From Candidatus Gastranaerophilales bacterium (GTDB lineage Bacteria; Cyanobacteriota; Vampirovibrionia; Gastranaerophilales; Gastranaerophilaceae): 34,870 nucleotides of DNA. Within the stretch, counting starts at the first letter, position 1; each line of letters begins with the position of its first letter. The DNA is taken from positions 1 through 34,870 of the forward strand of contig CALUYN010000019.1 of NCBI GenBank assembly GCA_944325025.1. The letters are read 5' to 3'. This document shows, piece by piece, positions 25,247 through 32,330 of this stretch. The position numbers were made by a program, and so were the translations under genes. The notes under the pieces are model-generated. The model was not told the origin of the DNA and did no database searches. It saw only the letters and a list, made by a program, of their open reading frames with translations.

Positions 25247-25789
25247 TTATTCGATTGTGTATTTTGAAGCTTCTTTGTTTAACATTTCCATATATTTTTT
25301 GTTATTTTTTTCGGCAAAATTTATTGCTTTTTTACGTGCTTCTTGTTGTCCGCCAAGTTCTGATGAGTAAAACCTTCTTGCAAATGAAAATCTGTCAAGG
25401 CCGCCGGTTTTGGAAGGTTTGTATACGGCTGTGTTGTATTCGTAATATTCCTTTGTATCGGGGTATGTTAAAAAGCCGACTATTGCAGCGTCAGGATATA
25501 AAAGTACGGATGCCCCTTTTGTTTGTTCTTGAATTTCATGAGCATACTGAGCTGCAGCGTCTGTCGGATTGCTTAAATCAGGGAAATTGGTCAATGATAA
25601 TTTTGTATGCCAATTCTCTATATTTTCGTCTTTTAGGTAGTAATTGTAATTTTTGGTTTTGCTTTCAGGATTTGAAAGAAGGTAGGTTTCTTTATCAAAT
25701 TTTATTTTGTCGATTTGTGCAAAAGCCATACATTGACTTAGTGTTACTACGTTTATTAATACCAATAATAATTTAATAAATTTATTCAT
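25247..25789 (-). CDS. Secreted protein of unknown function
   Basis: ATG 25789 has an AAAGGA ribosome site 6-7 nt upstream and begins directly with a signal peptide; an ATG eight codons earlier has none. The 180-aa precursor begins MNKFIKLLLVLINVVTLSQC and is likely cleaved after MAFA (mature start QIDKIKFDKE). The mature part has WHTKLSLTNF, ASVLLYPDAAIVGFLTYPDTKEYYEYN and a helical C terminus. I do not recognise the family. It lies between gyrA and the rml operon with its own ribosome site. The 166 nt towards gyrA hold the gyrA upstream region. Confidence 0.62.
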   Translation of the reverse strand: MNKFIKLLLVLINVVTLSQCMAFAQIDKIKFDKETYLLSNPESKTKNYNYYLKDENIENWHTKLSLTNFPDLSNPTDAAAQYAHEIQEQTKGASVLLYPDAAIVGFLTYPDTKEYYEYNTAVYKPSKTGGLDRFSFARRFYSSELGGQQEARKKAINFAEKNNKKYMEMLNKEASKYTIE

Positions 25790-25882
25790 AAAAAATCCTT
25801 TCTTTGATTGCAAAAAAATTATTTACTTAATGTTTGTAAAAATCTATTACCCTTTTTGTTAGTTGAATTGAACTGTTTATTG

Positions 25883-25888
25883 TATAAT
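25883..25888 (+). promoter_or_regulatory. -10 box of the rml operon
   Basis: TATAAT lies 25 nt upstream of the rmlC start and just before the AAGGAG ribosome site. TTGAAT at 25863 is only 14 nt away, so the -35 is unclear. Confidence 0.4.
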
Positions 25889-25912
25889 ATTTATTAATAA
25901 GGAGATTATATT

Positions 25913-26470
25913 ATGCCGTTTGAATTTGAACCGCAAAAGATTAAAGATGTAATTTTAGTTAAGCCGAAAGTTTTTGGGGATAACAGAGGATTTTTTATGG
26001 AAAGCTATAAAAAATCTGATTTTTACGCAAATGGTATAGCTGTTGAATTTAACCAGGATAACCATTCAAAATCCACTGCTCATGTTTTACGTGGGCTTCA
26101 TTATCAGGCAAAGCCTTACGGGCAAGCAAAGCTTGTGAGATGCGGTCGTGGTAGAATTTACGATGTTGCAGTGGACATAAGACCTGAGTCTGAAACTTTT
26201 GGACAGTATGTAAAAGTTGAATTGTCAGAAGAAAACAAGCACATGTTGTTTATTCCTGAAGGATTTGCTCATGGTTTTGTTGTTTTATCTGAGGAGGCTG
26301 AATTACTGTACAAGGCTAGCGGAGAATATGCACCGCAAGCAGACAGAGGTGTTTTGTGGTGCGATAAAGATATAAATATTGATTGGGAAATAGACTTTGA
26401 ACCGATTTTGTCAGAAAAAGATAAGGTACAGCCATTTTTGAAGGATATAAACAAAGAGGAGTTATTATAA
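25913..26470 (+). CDS. rfbC: dTDP-4-dehydrorhamnose 3,5-epimerase RmlC
   Basis: The 185-aa cupin protein has the family's usual length. Motifs: VFGDNRGFFMESYKKSDF, FNQDNHSKSTAHVLRGLHYQ (catalytic His in LRGLHYQ), KLVRCGRGRIYDVAVDIR and FIPEGFAHGFVVLSEEAELLYK. It epimerises dTDP-4-keto-6-deoxyglucose at C3 and C5, the third step of dTDP-L-rhamnose synthesis. It is the first gene of the rmlC-rmlB-x-rmlD operon; rmlB starts 1 nt after its stop. The first enzyme, RmlA, is not in the window. Confidence 0.95.
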   Translation: MPFEFEPQKIKDVILVKPKVFGDNRGFFMESYKKSDFYANGIAVEFNQDNHSKSTAHVLRGLHYQAKPYGQAKLVRCGRGRIYDVAVDIRPESETFGQYVKVELSEENKHMLFIPEGFAHGFVVLSEEAELLYKASGEYAPQADRGVLWCDKDINIDWEIDFEPILSEKDKVQPFLKDINKEELL

Positions 26471-26471
26471 T

Positions 26472-27470
26472 ATGAGAATACTTGTGACCGGTGGTGCAGG
26501 ATTTATCGGAAGTTGTTTTGTCAGATATATGTTAAAAAATCATCCTGATTACAAAATAGTCAATCTGGATGCATTGACTTACGCGGGTAATATTGAAAAC
26601 CTTGATGATGTAAAAGATAACCCGAATTATAAATTTGTTCATGGAAACATCTGTGATAAAAAGCTTGTTCCGGAACTGGTAGAACAAGTGGATATGGTCG
26701 TGAATTTCGCAGCGGAATCACATGTTGACCGCTCAATTACAGGGCCTGAAATCTTTATAGAAACAAATGTTAAGGGAACTTTGAATTTATTGCAGGCTGC
26801 ACGTGAATTTAAGACGGAAAGATATTTACAGGTTTCAACCGATGAAGTTTACGGAACTTTAGGCAAGACAGGATATTTCACAGAAACTACTCCGCTTGCG
26901 CCGAACAGTCCTTATTCTGCGTCAAAAGCTTCCGCTGATATGCTTGTTAGAGCTTACCACGAAACCTATGGAATGCCTGTTTTAACAACAAGATGCTCAA
27001 ATAATTACGGCCCTTACCAGTATCCTGAAAAACTTATTCCTTTCTTTATTTCAAAACTTTTGAGAGGTGAAAAGGTGCCTGTTTACGGTGACGGTATGAA
27101 TGTGCGCGACTGGTTATATGTGTATGACCACTGTGCCGCAATTGATACAGTTTTACATAAAGGCAGAATAGGCGAGGTCTATAATATCGGCGGGCACAAC
27201 GAAAAAACTAACCTCGAAATTACACATCTTATTTTAGACGCTATGGGAAAAGATGAAAGCTCGATTGAATATGTTAAGGACAGACTCGGGCATGACAGAC
27301 GCTATGCAATCTGCAACGATAAAATTCAATCAGAACTCGGTTGGAAACCGTCTTTGACTTTTGAGGAAGGTATAAAGCTTACGATAGACTGGTATTTGAA
27401 CAATCAAGACTGGATGCATCATATAGATGCGAAGATGCAAAGATGCCAAGATGCAAAGTCTGTATCATAG
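26472..27470 (+). CDS. rfbB: dTDP-glucose 4,6-dehydratase RmlB (repeat-encoded C-terminal tail)
   Basis: The 332-aa short-chain dehydrogenase-fold enzyme has GGAGFIGS (NAD binding), NFAAESHVDRSI, STDEVYG (catalytic Thr-Asp-Glu), YSASKASAD (Tyr/Lys) and NNYGPYQYPEKLIP. It converts dTDP-glucose to dTDP-4-keto-6-deoxyglucose. The GAGGAG ribosome site lies inside the end of rmlC. The conserved protein ends near LTIDWYLNNQDWM; the last 15 residues or so (DAKMQRCQDAK...) are encoded by the GATGC octamer repeat that bounds the inserted four-helix-bundle cassette. So the native C terminus was probably replaced or extended by the insertion. Confidence 0.95.
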   Translation: MRILVTGGAGFIGSCFVRYMLKNHPDYKIVNLDALTYAGNIENLDDVKDNPNYKFVHGNICDKKLVPELVEQVDMVVNFAAESHVDRSITGPEIFIETNVKGTLNLLQAAREFKTERYLQVSTDEVYGTLGKTGYFTETTPLAPNSPYSASKASADMLVRAYHETYGMPVLTTRCSNNYGPYQYPEKLIPFFISKLLRGEKVPVYGDGMNVRDWLYVYDHCAAIDTVLHKGRIGEVYNIGGHNEKTNLEITHLILDAMGKDESSIEYVKDRLGHDRRYAICNDKIQSELGWKPSLTFEEGIKLTIDWYLNNQDWMHHIDAKMQRCQDAKSVS

Positions 27471-27859
27471 GAGTGATTATGTATAAGGAATTAAAAGTCT
27501 GGCAAAAAGCAATGGATTTGGTTCCGGAAATTTATAAAATTTGTAATTCTTTGCCTTCGTCAGAAGATTACAATTTAAAATCACAGCTAAAAAGAGCAAT
27601 TGTATCTGTGCCATTAAACATTGCAGAAGGAAAAAGTCGTTTTAGTTCAAATGAATTTGCTCATTTTTTAAATATCGCCTCAGCTTCATTAATTGAAGTT
27701 GAGGTCGCACTTGAAATTGCTGTGAAATTAAATTACATAAACGATTATGAGGCAGTAAAGTTAAGTATAAATGAATTATCAAGAATGTTGAATGCTTTAA
27801 GAACAAAGATTTTAACGTAATGGACTATGCATCTATGCCTCTTGGCATCTTTGCATCTT
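27432..27859. mobile_element. IVS-like cassette: four-helix-bundle gene between inverted repeats
   Basis: AAGATGCAAAGATGCCAAGA at 27432-27451 recurs as a perfect inverted copy at 27840-27859. Both arms are built of an 8-bp unit (AAGATGCN) and continue with related GATGC units on the outer or inner side. The 428-bp unit contains exactly one gene, of the 23S rRNA intervening-sequence protein family. It interrupts an otherwise tight rmlB-rmlD operon. No transposase is present, so mobility is inferred from the structure and the family. Confidence 0.65.
27479..27820 (+). CDS. Four-helix-bundle protein (23S rRNA intervening-sequence/IVP family)
   Basis: ATG 27479 has AGGAG 5 nt upstream, overlapping the rmlB stop. 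The 113-aa protein shows the family pattern: KELKVWQKAMDLVPEIYKICNSLPSSEDYNLKSQLKRA, SVPLNIAEGKSR, EFAHFLNIASASLIEVE and LSRMLNALRTKI. The family occurs in intervening sequences of 23S rRNA and in small insertion cassettes; the related Avd protein belongs to diversity-generating retroelements, but no reverse transcriptase is near. It has no known role in rhamnose synthesis. It is bounded by 20-bp inverted repeats. Confidence 0.9.
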   Translation: MYKELKVWQKAMDLVPEIYKICNSLPSSEDYNLKSQLKRAIVSVPLNIAEGKSRFSSNEFAHFLNIASASLIEVEVALEIAVKLNYINDYEAVKLSINELSRMLNALRTKILT

Positions 27860-27881
27860 TCAAAAAGAAAGGATTTAATGA

Positions 27882-28700
27882 ATGAAAATATTAGTAACTG
27901 GCGCCAATGGCATGCTCGGGCAGGATTTATGCCCGATTTTGGAAGATAACGGCTATGAAGTTATAGAAACTGACATTAATAACCTTGATATTACAAATGC
28001 TGAACAGGTTAAAAAGTGCCTAACAGACAGTAAACCTGATATAGTAATTCATTGTGCTGCTTATACAAACGTAGATAAAGCTGAGGAAGATTTGAAAACC
28101 GCTGAGCTTATTAATGTTACGGGAACGGAAAATATCGCAGAAGTTTGCGCAAAATCAGGAATTACTTTAGTGTATATTTCAACGGATTACGTTTTTGACG
28201 GAACAAAAAATTCTCCTTACAAGCCTGATGACAGAATAAATCCGATAAATAATTACGGCCTGACAAAATATGAGGGGGAAGAAGCTGTAAGAAGTTTGTG
28301 TGAAAAATATTATATCGCCCGTACAAGTTGGCTTTACGGACATCACGGCAAAAATTTTGTTGAAACTATGCTTTCTATGGCGGATAAACCAGAAATTAAG
28401 GTTGTTGATGATCAGACAGGCTGTCCGACGTGGACAGTCGAACTTGCAAACGGTATTGTAAAACTTCTGTCAAAACCATACGGAACATACCACGTCTGCG
28501 GCTCTGGTTCGACAAGTTGGTACGGTTTTGCAAGAGAAATTTTTGTTCGTTCGGGCTTGAACGTAAATTTAGTTCCTTGCACTACAGATGAATTTCCGCG
28601 TCCTGCAAAGCGCCCTAAATACAGCGTTATGGAAAACAACGGCATTTGCAGAAACTGGCAGGCGGCTTTGAAAGATTATCTTGAGTTGAGGAATATTTAA
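27882..28700 (+). CDS. rfbD: dTDP-4-dehydrorhamnose reductase RmlD
   Basis: The 272-aa protein begins MKILVTGANGMLGQDL, the NADPH-binding glycine motif. Other motifs: HCAAYTNVDKAEED, YISTDYVFDGTK, NNYGLTKYEGE (Tyr/Lys pair) and ARTSWLYGHHGKNFV. It carries out the last step of dTDP-L-rhamnose synthesis. It has its own AAAGGA ribosome site. It is separated from rmlB by the inserted cassette. Its last 4 nt overlap the convergent skp-type gene. Confidence 0.95.
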   Translation: MKILVTGANGMLGQDLCPILEDNGYEVIETDINNLDITNAEQVKKCLTDSKPDIVIHCAAYTNVDKAEEDLKTAELINVTGTENIAEVCAKSGITLVYISTDYVFDGTKNSPYKPDDRINPINNYGLTKYEGEEAVRSLCEKYYIARTSWLYGHHGKNFVETMLSMADKPEIKVVDDQTGCPTWTVELANGIVKLLSKPYGTYHVCGSGSTSWYGFAREIFVRSGLNVNLVPCTTDEFPRPAKRPKYSVMENNGICRNWQAALKDYLELRNI

Positions 28701-29164
28701 TTTATAATTGATGCAACTTGCTCTGTAATATCATCGCCGCCAAAAAGTACGGTGTTTTTGGGCAGTACTATATTGTAATTCATTGAACGTGCTTTTTCTA
28801 CAACTGCAGTTTTTATTTTGCTGTCAATTGCTTTGAGCTTGCTGTTGTATGATTCATCAAGTGCAAGTTTTTGATTGTTTATTTCATTTCTGTATTTTTC
28901 TTCAAGAGCTGCAATTTTTACAGGATCTTTTTCTTTGGAGATTTCTTCCCTTGCTTTGTTAATAGTTGACTGCATGCTTTGAACTTGTTTTTCCTGTTCT
29001 AGTTTTAGAGTTTTAATCTCATTAGAATTTGCTACAACCCTTTGAATATCAACTATTGCAACCCTGTAATCAGGGTTTGTATGAGAAACAGCAATGTTAT
29101 TAATTGAATATCCTGCAGCAAAAGCTCCTATAACAAGTATGGTTACCAGTATTTTTTTCTTCAT
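28697..29164 (-). CDS. Skp/OmpH-family periplasmic chaperone
   Basis: The 155-aa protein has an N-terminal signal or anchor (KKKILVTILVIGAFAAGYSI), then RVAIVDIQRVVANSNEIKTLKLEQEKQ, a long charged coiled coil (about 45-115) and the closing block ARSMNYNIVLPKNTVLFGGDDITEQV. This is the OmpH/Skp layout (compare 'VDMQKVL... YDLVLDKNAVLYG...DVT'). Skp trimers hold outer-membrane proteins in the periplasm, supporting a diderm cell. AAAGGA lies 8 nt before the ATG. It is divergent from pgk. Confidence 0.88.
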   Translation of the reverse strand: MKKKILVTILVIGAFAAGYSINNIAVSHTNPDYRVAIVDIQRVVANSNEIKTLKLEQEKQVQSMQSTINKAREEISKEKDPVKIAALEEKYRNEINNQKLALDESYNSKLKAIDSKIKTAVVEKARSMNYNIVLPKNTVLFGGDDITEQVASIIN

Positions 29165-29230
29165 TATGTAAAATCCTTTCTTATTTCCTTATAAAAATAA
29201 AATTTAATCAGAAAAATTTTAATTGGTTAC

Positions 29231-29259
29231 TTGGATTAATTTCATGTTTTTTGTATTAT
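29231..29259 (+). promoter_or_regulatory. sigma70 promoter of pgk
   Basis: TTGGAT (29231-29236), a 17-nt spacer and TATTAT (29254-29259). The start point is expected near 29266, about 66 nt upstream of the pgk ATG. Confidence 0.6.
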
Positions 29260-29281
29260 AAATTTGCGAGTACATGTAAAC

Positions 29282-29316
29282 TCGGTATTTACGGCAGCTG
29301 CCGTTTTATAAGCCGA
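29282..29316 (+). promoter_or_regulatory. Palindromic structure in the pgk leader
   Basis: ACGGCAGCTGCCGT (29291-29304) is a perfect 14-bp palindrome. Outer bases TCGG (29282) and CCGA (29313) can also pair, so the leader could fold into a two-level stem directly upstream of the GGAGAG ribosome site. It could equally be a dimer-binding operator just downstream of the promoter. Confidence 0.45.
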
Positions 29317-29331
29317 AAAGGAGAGAAAAAT

Positions 29332-30534
29332 ATGAAAAAATCAATTAATGATTTAGGTGACGTAAAAGGTAAACGCGCTCTTGTTAGAGTTGACGTTAAT
29401 GTGCCTTTAGACGAAAACAAAAATGTAACAGATGACACAAGAATTCAGGCAATTGTTCCGACCGTAAGAGCTTTGCAGGAAAAAGGAGCTAAAATTATTC
29501 TTATGGCTCACCTTGGCAGACCGAAAGGTGAATGGAATATGGAATTCAGCCTTGAACCTGTTGCAAAATATATGTCAAAAGTTTTGGGTGAAGATGTTTT
29601 ATTTGTTAAATCACCTGTAGGCGAAGGCGCTGATAAAGAATTGGAAGCTTTAAAAGACGGTCAGGTTGCATTGTTGGAAAACATCCGTTTCTACAAAGCA
29701 GAAGAAGCAAAAGATGATGATATGACTTTTGCAAACGAACTTGCAAAACTCGGTGATTTTTATGTAAACGATGCATTTGGCGCAGCTCACAGAAAACACA
29801 CTTCAACTGCAAAATTAGCTCACGTTTTAAAACCGGCTGTTGCAGGCTTGTTGATGGAAAAAGAAATCAGATGCTTGTCACAGGCTCTTGACAATCCGAC
29901 AAGACCTTTCACAGCAGTTGTCGGCGGTGCTAAAGTTTCTTCTAAAATCGGTGTTTTGGAAAACTTACTTGACAAAGTTGATAACATGATTATCGGCGGC
30001 GGTATGGCTTATACATTTGTAAAAGCTAACGGCGGTAAAATCGGTAATTCAATCTGCGAAGACGACCAGATGGAAGTTGCAAAAGCTATTGAAAAGAAAG
30101 CTGCTGAAAAGGGTGTAAAACTTGTTATGGCAACAGATGTTCTTGCTGCAGACGATTTTTCAGGCAACGGAACAAACAAAGTTGTTCCGATTAATGAAAT
30201 TCCTGACGGATTTGAAGGCGTAGACGCAGGCCCTGAAAGCCAGAAAGCGTTTGCTGAAGTAATCAAGAATTCTAAAACAATTTTGATGAACGGCCCTGTA
30301 GGCGCATTTGAAAACCCGAAATTTGCAGAAGGTACAAAAGCAGTATTGCAGGCAATTGTTGATGCGACTAAAAACGGCGCAGTATCCGTAATTGGCGGCG
30401 GCGACTCTGTATCTGCTGCTAAAAAATACTTCAAAGCTGAAGACTTCACTCACGTTTCAACAGGCGGCGGTGCTTCTCTTGAATTTATCGAAGGAAAAGT
30501 ATTGCCGGGTGTCGCAGCACTTGATGATAAGTAA
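29332..30534 (+). CDS. pgk: Phosphoglycerate kinase
   Basis: ATG 29332 follows a GGAGAG ribosome site; an in-frame ATG 27 codons upstream lies before the promoter start point and encodes nothing Pgk-like. The 400-aa protein shows [72 protein letters not shown] and [16 protein letters not shown]...[15 protein letters not shown]. It transfers phosphate from 1,3-bisphosphoglycerate to ADP in glycolysis. It is transcribed alone, with a promoter, a structured leader and a terminator that carries a repeat element in its loop. Confidence 0.98.
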   Translation: MKKSINDLGDVKGKRALVRVDVNVPLDENKNVTDDTRIQAIVPTVRALQEKGAKIILMAHLGRPKGEWNMEFSLEPVAKYMSKVLGEDVLFVKSPVGEGADKELEALKDGQVALLENIRFYKAEEAKDDDMTFANELAKLGDFYVNDAFGAAHRKHTSTAKLAHVLKPAVAGLLMEKEIRCLSQALDNPTRPFTAVVGGAKVSSKIGVLENLLDKVDNMIIGGGMAYTFVKANGGKIGNSICEDDQMEVAKAIEKKAAEKGVKLVMATDVLAADDFSGNGTNKVVPINEIPDGFEGVDAGPESQKAFAEVIKNSKTILMNGPVGAFENPKFAEGTKAVLQAIVDATKNGAVSVIGGGDSVSAAKKYFKAEDFTHVSTGGGASLEFIEGKVLPGVAALDDK

Positions 30535-30557
30535 GTTAAAAATTAAATAGATATGTA

Positions 30558-30653
30558 AAAACCGTAATTTTGTCATGCTGAATTTATTTCAGCATCTAAT
30601 CAGCTCCTGAAACAAGTTCAGGATGACTATAATATACAAAATTACGGTTTTTT
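30558..30653 (+). terminator. pgk terminator with a repeat element in its loop
   Basis: AAAACCGTAATTTTG (30558-30572) pairs perfectly with CAAAATTACGGTTTT (30637-30651), and two more T follow. The 64-nt loop is almost wholly a family-B palindromic repeat. Normal terminator loops are 3-8 nt, so the repeat looks inserted at the tip of an old terminator. Confidence 0.7.
30572..30627. repeat. Family-B palindromic repeat (GTCAT...ATGAC)
   Basis: Two hairpin arms lie in inverse orientation: GTCATGCTGAA..TTCAGCAT (30572-30595) and TCCTGAA..TTCAGGATGAC (30605-30627). The whole element begins GTCAT and ends ATGAC. The second arm matches the copy inside the prepilin-type gene at 15682-15706. Confidence 0.7.
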
Positions 30654-30693
30654 ATGCTTTTGTGTTAAAATTAAAAAAAATGTGAGGACTTTC

Positions 30694-31623
30694 ATGAAAA
30701 ATATTCTTGTAACAGGCGGTGCAGGTTTTATCGGTTCGCATTTATGCGAAAAACTGCTTGATGAGGGCAATCATGTTATCTGCCTTGACAACTTTTTCAC
30801 AGGATCAAGAAAAAATATTGATCACCTATTGGATAACAGAGAATTTGAACTTATCAGGCATGATATTATAGAACCGATAATTTTGGAAGTCGACCAAATT
30901 TATAATCTTGCGTGTCCTGCAAGTCCTGTTCATTACCAGTATAATGCGATAAAAACAATAAAGACAAATGTTATAGGTGTTACAAATATGCTTGATCTGG
31001 CTGATGAAACCAGAGCAAGAATTTTACAGGCATCGACAAGCGAAGTTTATGGCGATCCTTTTGTGCATCCGCAAAGAGAAGATTACTGGGGAAATGTTAA
31101 TCCTATAGGTTTGCGCAGCTGCTATGATGAAGGAAAGCGTGTGGCAGAAGCTTTAATGATGGATTATCACAGGCAGCACAATGTTGATATTAGAATTATC
31201 AGGATATTTAATACCTACGGCCCTCGAATGGCAGAAAATGACGGCCGGGTTGTATCTAATTTTATATTACAGGCGTTGAAAAACGAAGATATAACAATTA
31301 ACGGCGACGGTTCACAAACGCGTTCATTCTGCTATGTTGATGATCTGGTTCGCGGAATGATTACTCTGATGAATACAGAAAACTTTATGGGGCCTGTAAA
31401 TGTTGGCAACGACGGTGAATACACTATTAAAGAACTTGCGGAAATGATTATTGAGTTAACGTGTTCAAAATCAAAAATAATTTATAAGCCTTTACCGTCT
31501 GATGATCCTTGCAAGCGCCGCCCTGATTTAACCCTTGCAAAAGAGAAATTAGGCTATCAGCCGACTGTCCATGTGCGCGACGGCCTGTTGAAAACAATTG
31601 AATATTTCAAAACAGTTCTGTAA
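30694..31623 (+). CDS. UDP-glucuronate decarboxylase (UDP-xylose synthase type)
   Basis: ATG 30694 has GAGGA 6 nt upstream and starts [17 protein letters not shown]; an ATG four codons earlier has none. The 309-aa protein carries the motifs that set this group apart: [63 protein letters not shown] (Tyr/Lys) and FNTYGPRM. It forms UDP-xylose from UDP-glucuronate, via the NAD-bound 4-keto intermediate, for cell-surface glycans. It is downstream of pgk and separated by its terminator. The last 17 nt overlap a small convergent gene. Confidence 0.92.
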   Translation: MKNILVTGGAGFIGSHLCEKLLDEGNHVICLDNFFTGSRKNIDHLLDNREFELIRHDIIEPIILEVDQIYNLACPASPVHYQYNAIKTIKTNVIGVTNMLDLADETRARILQASTSEVYGDPFVHPQREDYWGNVNPIGLRSCYDEGKRVAEALMMDYHRQHNVDIRIIRIFNTYGPRMAENDGRVVSNFILQALKNEDITINGDGSQTRSFCYVDDLVRGMITLMNTENFMGPVNVGNDGEYTIKELAEMIIELTCSKSKIIYKPLPSDDPCKRRPDLTLAKEKLGYQPTVHVRDGLLKTIEYFKTVL

Positions 31624-31783
31624 TCTTATCAATGGATTTGTATTGCAGTTCAAGCAGGGAAAGATAATCGCCGCAGGAGCTTATCTCGGTGTGGGTTATT
31701 GCGTCATAAAGAACTTTATTTATTGCTTCAATATAGAATGTTTCATCTTCAACAATTTTCAATTTTTCTTCTGCGGTGAGCAT
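31607..31783 (-). CDS. Small protein, 58 aa, unknown function
   Basis: An ORF of 58 codons begins at ATG 31783 with an AAAGGA ribosome site 5-6 nt upstream and ends TGA at 31607. The product is acidic and helical ([20 protein letters not shown]..., ending SIDKITELF), with a single cysteine. It overlaps the 3' end of the UDP-glucuronate decarboxylase gene by 17 nt in convergent orientation. It is divergent from the small HTH-like gene at 31903, and an inverted repeat lies between. I do not recognise it. Confidence 0.6.
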   Translation of the reverse strand: MLTAEEKLKIVEDETFYIEAINKVLYDAITHTEISSCGDYLSLLELQYKSIDKITELF

Positions 31784-31801
31784 GGATATCCTTTCTTTAA
31801 T

Positions 31802-31845
31802 ATTAACGTATTTATATAAGTTTATACGATAAAATATACGTTAAT
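31802..31845. promoter_or_regulatory. Inverted repeat between two divergent small genes
   Basis: ATTAACGTAT (31802-31811) and ATACGTTAAT (31836-31845) are perfect inverted 10-bp arms with centres 34 nt apart (about three helical turns). They lie just upstream of the 58-aa gene and before the promoter of the 31903 gene, as expected for a shared operator. Confidence 0.5.
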
Positions 31846-31865
31846 AATAACAAATATAATCTTAT

Positions 31866-31895
31866 TTGTCAATAAATGATTATTACGTTTATAAT
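31866..31895 (+). promoter_or_regulatory. Promoter giving a leaderless transcript of the 31903 gene
   Basis: TTGTCA (31866-31871), an 18-nt spacer and TATAAT (31890-31895). Seven nt separate the -10 box from ATG 31903, so transcription should begin on or beside the start codon. Confidence 0.6.
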
Positions 31896-31902
31896 TGATA
31901 TA

Positions 31903-32115
31903 ATGGGTATAAATAAAGATTTAAGAATATTATTAGTAAATGAGGCTACGACTATTAAGAAATTAGCAGAAATGGCAAATAAAATTTCTGATAAGAAGTT
32001 TACTGCTGATGGAATTTCCCAAAAACTAAACAAAGGTACAATGAAGTATGATGAAGTTCAGTTTCTTGCGGGAGTTCTCGGGTATGAAATTGAGTTTAAA
32101 AAAATTAAAGCTTGA
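31903..32115 (+). CDS. Small HTH-like protein (LLM/DUF6471-type), 70 aa
   Basis: ATG 31903 is chosen because the promoter places the transcript start there; an ATG at 31876 lies upstream of the -10 box. The 70-aa protein reads LRILLVNEATTIKKLAEMANKISDKKFTADGISQKLNKGTMKYDEVQFLAGVLGYEIEF, a Cro-like helix-turn-helix layout with a long turn. I recall similar 'SQKL.RGT.KYDE' proteins in anaerobic bacteria, possibly DUF6471. It is a probable DNA-binding regulator, perhaps acting on the inverted repeat at 31802-31845. A palindromic repeat begins directly after its TGA. Confidence 0.6.
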   Translation: MGINKDLRILLVNEATTIKKLAEMANKISDKKFTADGISQKLNKGTMKYDEVQFLAGVLGYEIEFKKIKA

Positions 32116-32184
32116 CCCTCTCCCGAATTTCTAACTTTCACTTAAGCTCAAGTTGAAATTCAGCCCTCTCCCGTTTGGAGAGGG
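32116..32184. repeat. CCCTCTCC-family palindromic element abutting a stop codon
   Basis: CCCTCTCCCG starts at 32116, the base after the TGA of the 31903 gene. CCCTCTCC (32164-32171) pairs with GGAGAGGG (32177-32184). The family is the same as at 15895-16125 and 34635. Between here and 32202 there is no gene. Confidence 0.6.
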
Positions 32185-32201
32185 AAAAATCGTAACAGCA
32201 C

Positions 32202-32229
32202 TTGAAATTTTCAAAAAATAGGTTATAAT
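32202..32229 (+). promoter_or_regulatory. Strong promoter of the small RNA at 32236
   Basis: TTGAAA (32202-32207), a 16-nt spacer and TATAAT (32224-32229): near-consensus sigma70. No ORF of any length follows on this strand, only structured RNA and a terminator. Confidence 0.65.
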
Positions 32230-32232
32230 ATA

Positions 32233-32262
32233 AGAAAAGGGCGTGCGGATTGCCCTCCGCAC
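32233..32262 (-). terminator. Terminator of the micro-ORF transcript
   Basis: On the minus strand GTGCGGA-GGGCAA-TCCGCAC is followed by GCCCTTTTCTTA. The same DNA encodes the first hairpin of the opposing RNA. Confidence 0.55.
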
Positions 32263-32330
32263 ATTAAAAGCCCAGTTATTTGAGTTTAAGCGTTAGTATT
32301 ATCAGAAAGATAAGCACTAACGCTTTTTCA
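32236..32330 (+). ncRNA. Small structured RNA, possible antitoxin antisense RNA
   Basis: The promoter at 32202 predicts a start near 32236. The transcript would form a GC-rich hairpin GTGCGGA/TCCGCAC (32243-32262). Its 3' end is an intrinsic terminator: AAGCGTTAGT (32288-32297) pairs with ACTAACGCTT (32316-32325), continued inside by TTATC/GATAA, and a T run follows to 32328. The length is about 94 nt. It is exactly antisense to most of the hydrophobic micro-ORF on the other strand (32276-32347), the layout of type I antitoxins such as RatA or SR4. The RNA prediction is good; the antitoxin role is inference. Confidence 0.55.

Noticed and set aside
25228-25400. Plus-strand ORF at 25230 with a good AAAGGAG site
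   Set aside because: It is antisense to the secreted-protein gene, its product is a Phe/Leu-rich shadow of that gene, and it has no recognisable features.
27479-27820. Avd accessory protein of a diversity-generating retroelement
   Set aside because: Same fold family, but there is no reverse transcriptase, template repeat or variable repeat in the window; the flanking inverted repeats fit an IVP cassette.
29251-29331. Longer N terminus for Pgk from the upstream ATG
   Set aside because: It would start upstream of the predicted transcription start, has no ribosome site, and the extra 27 residues are not Pgk-like.
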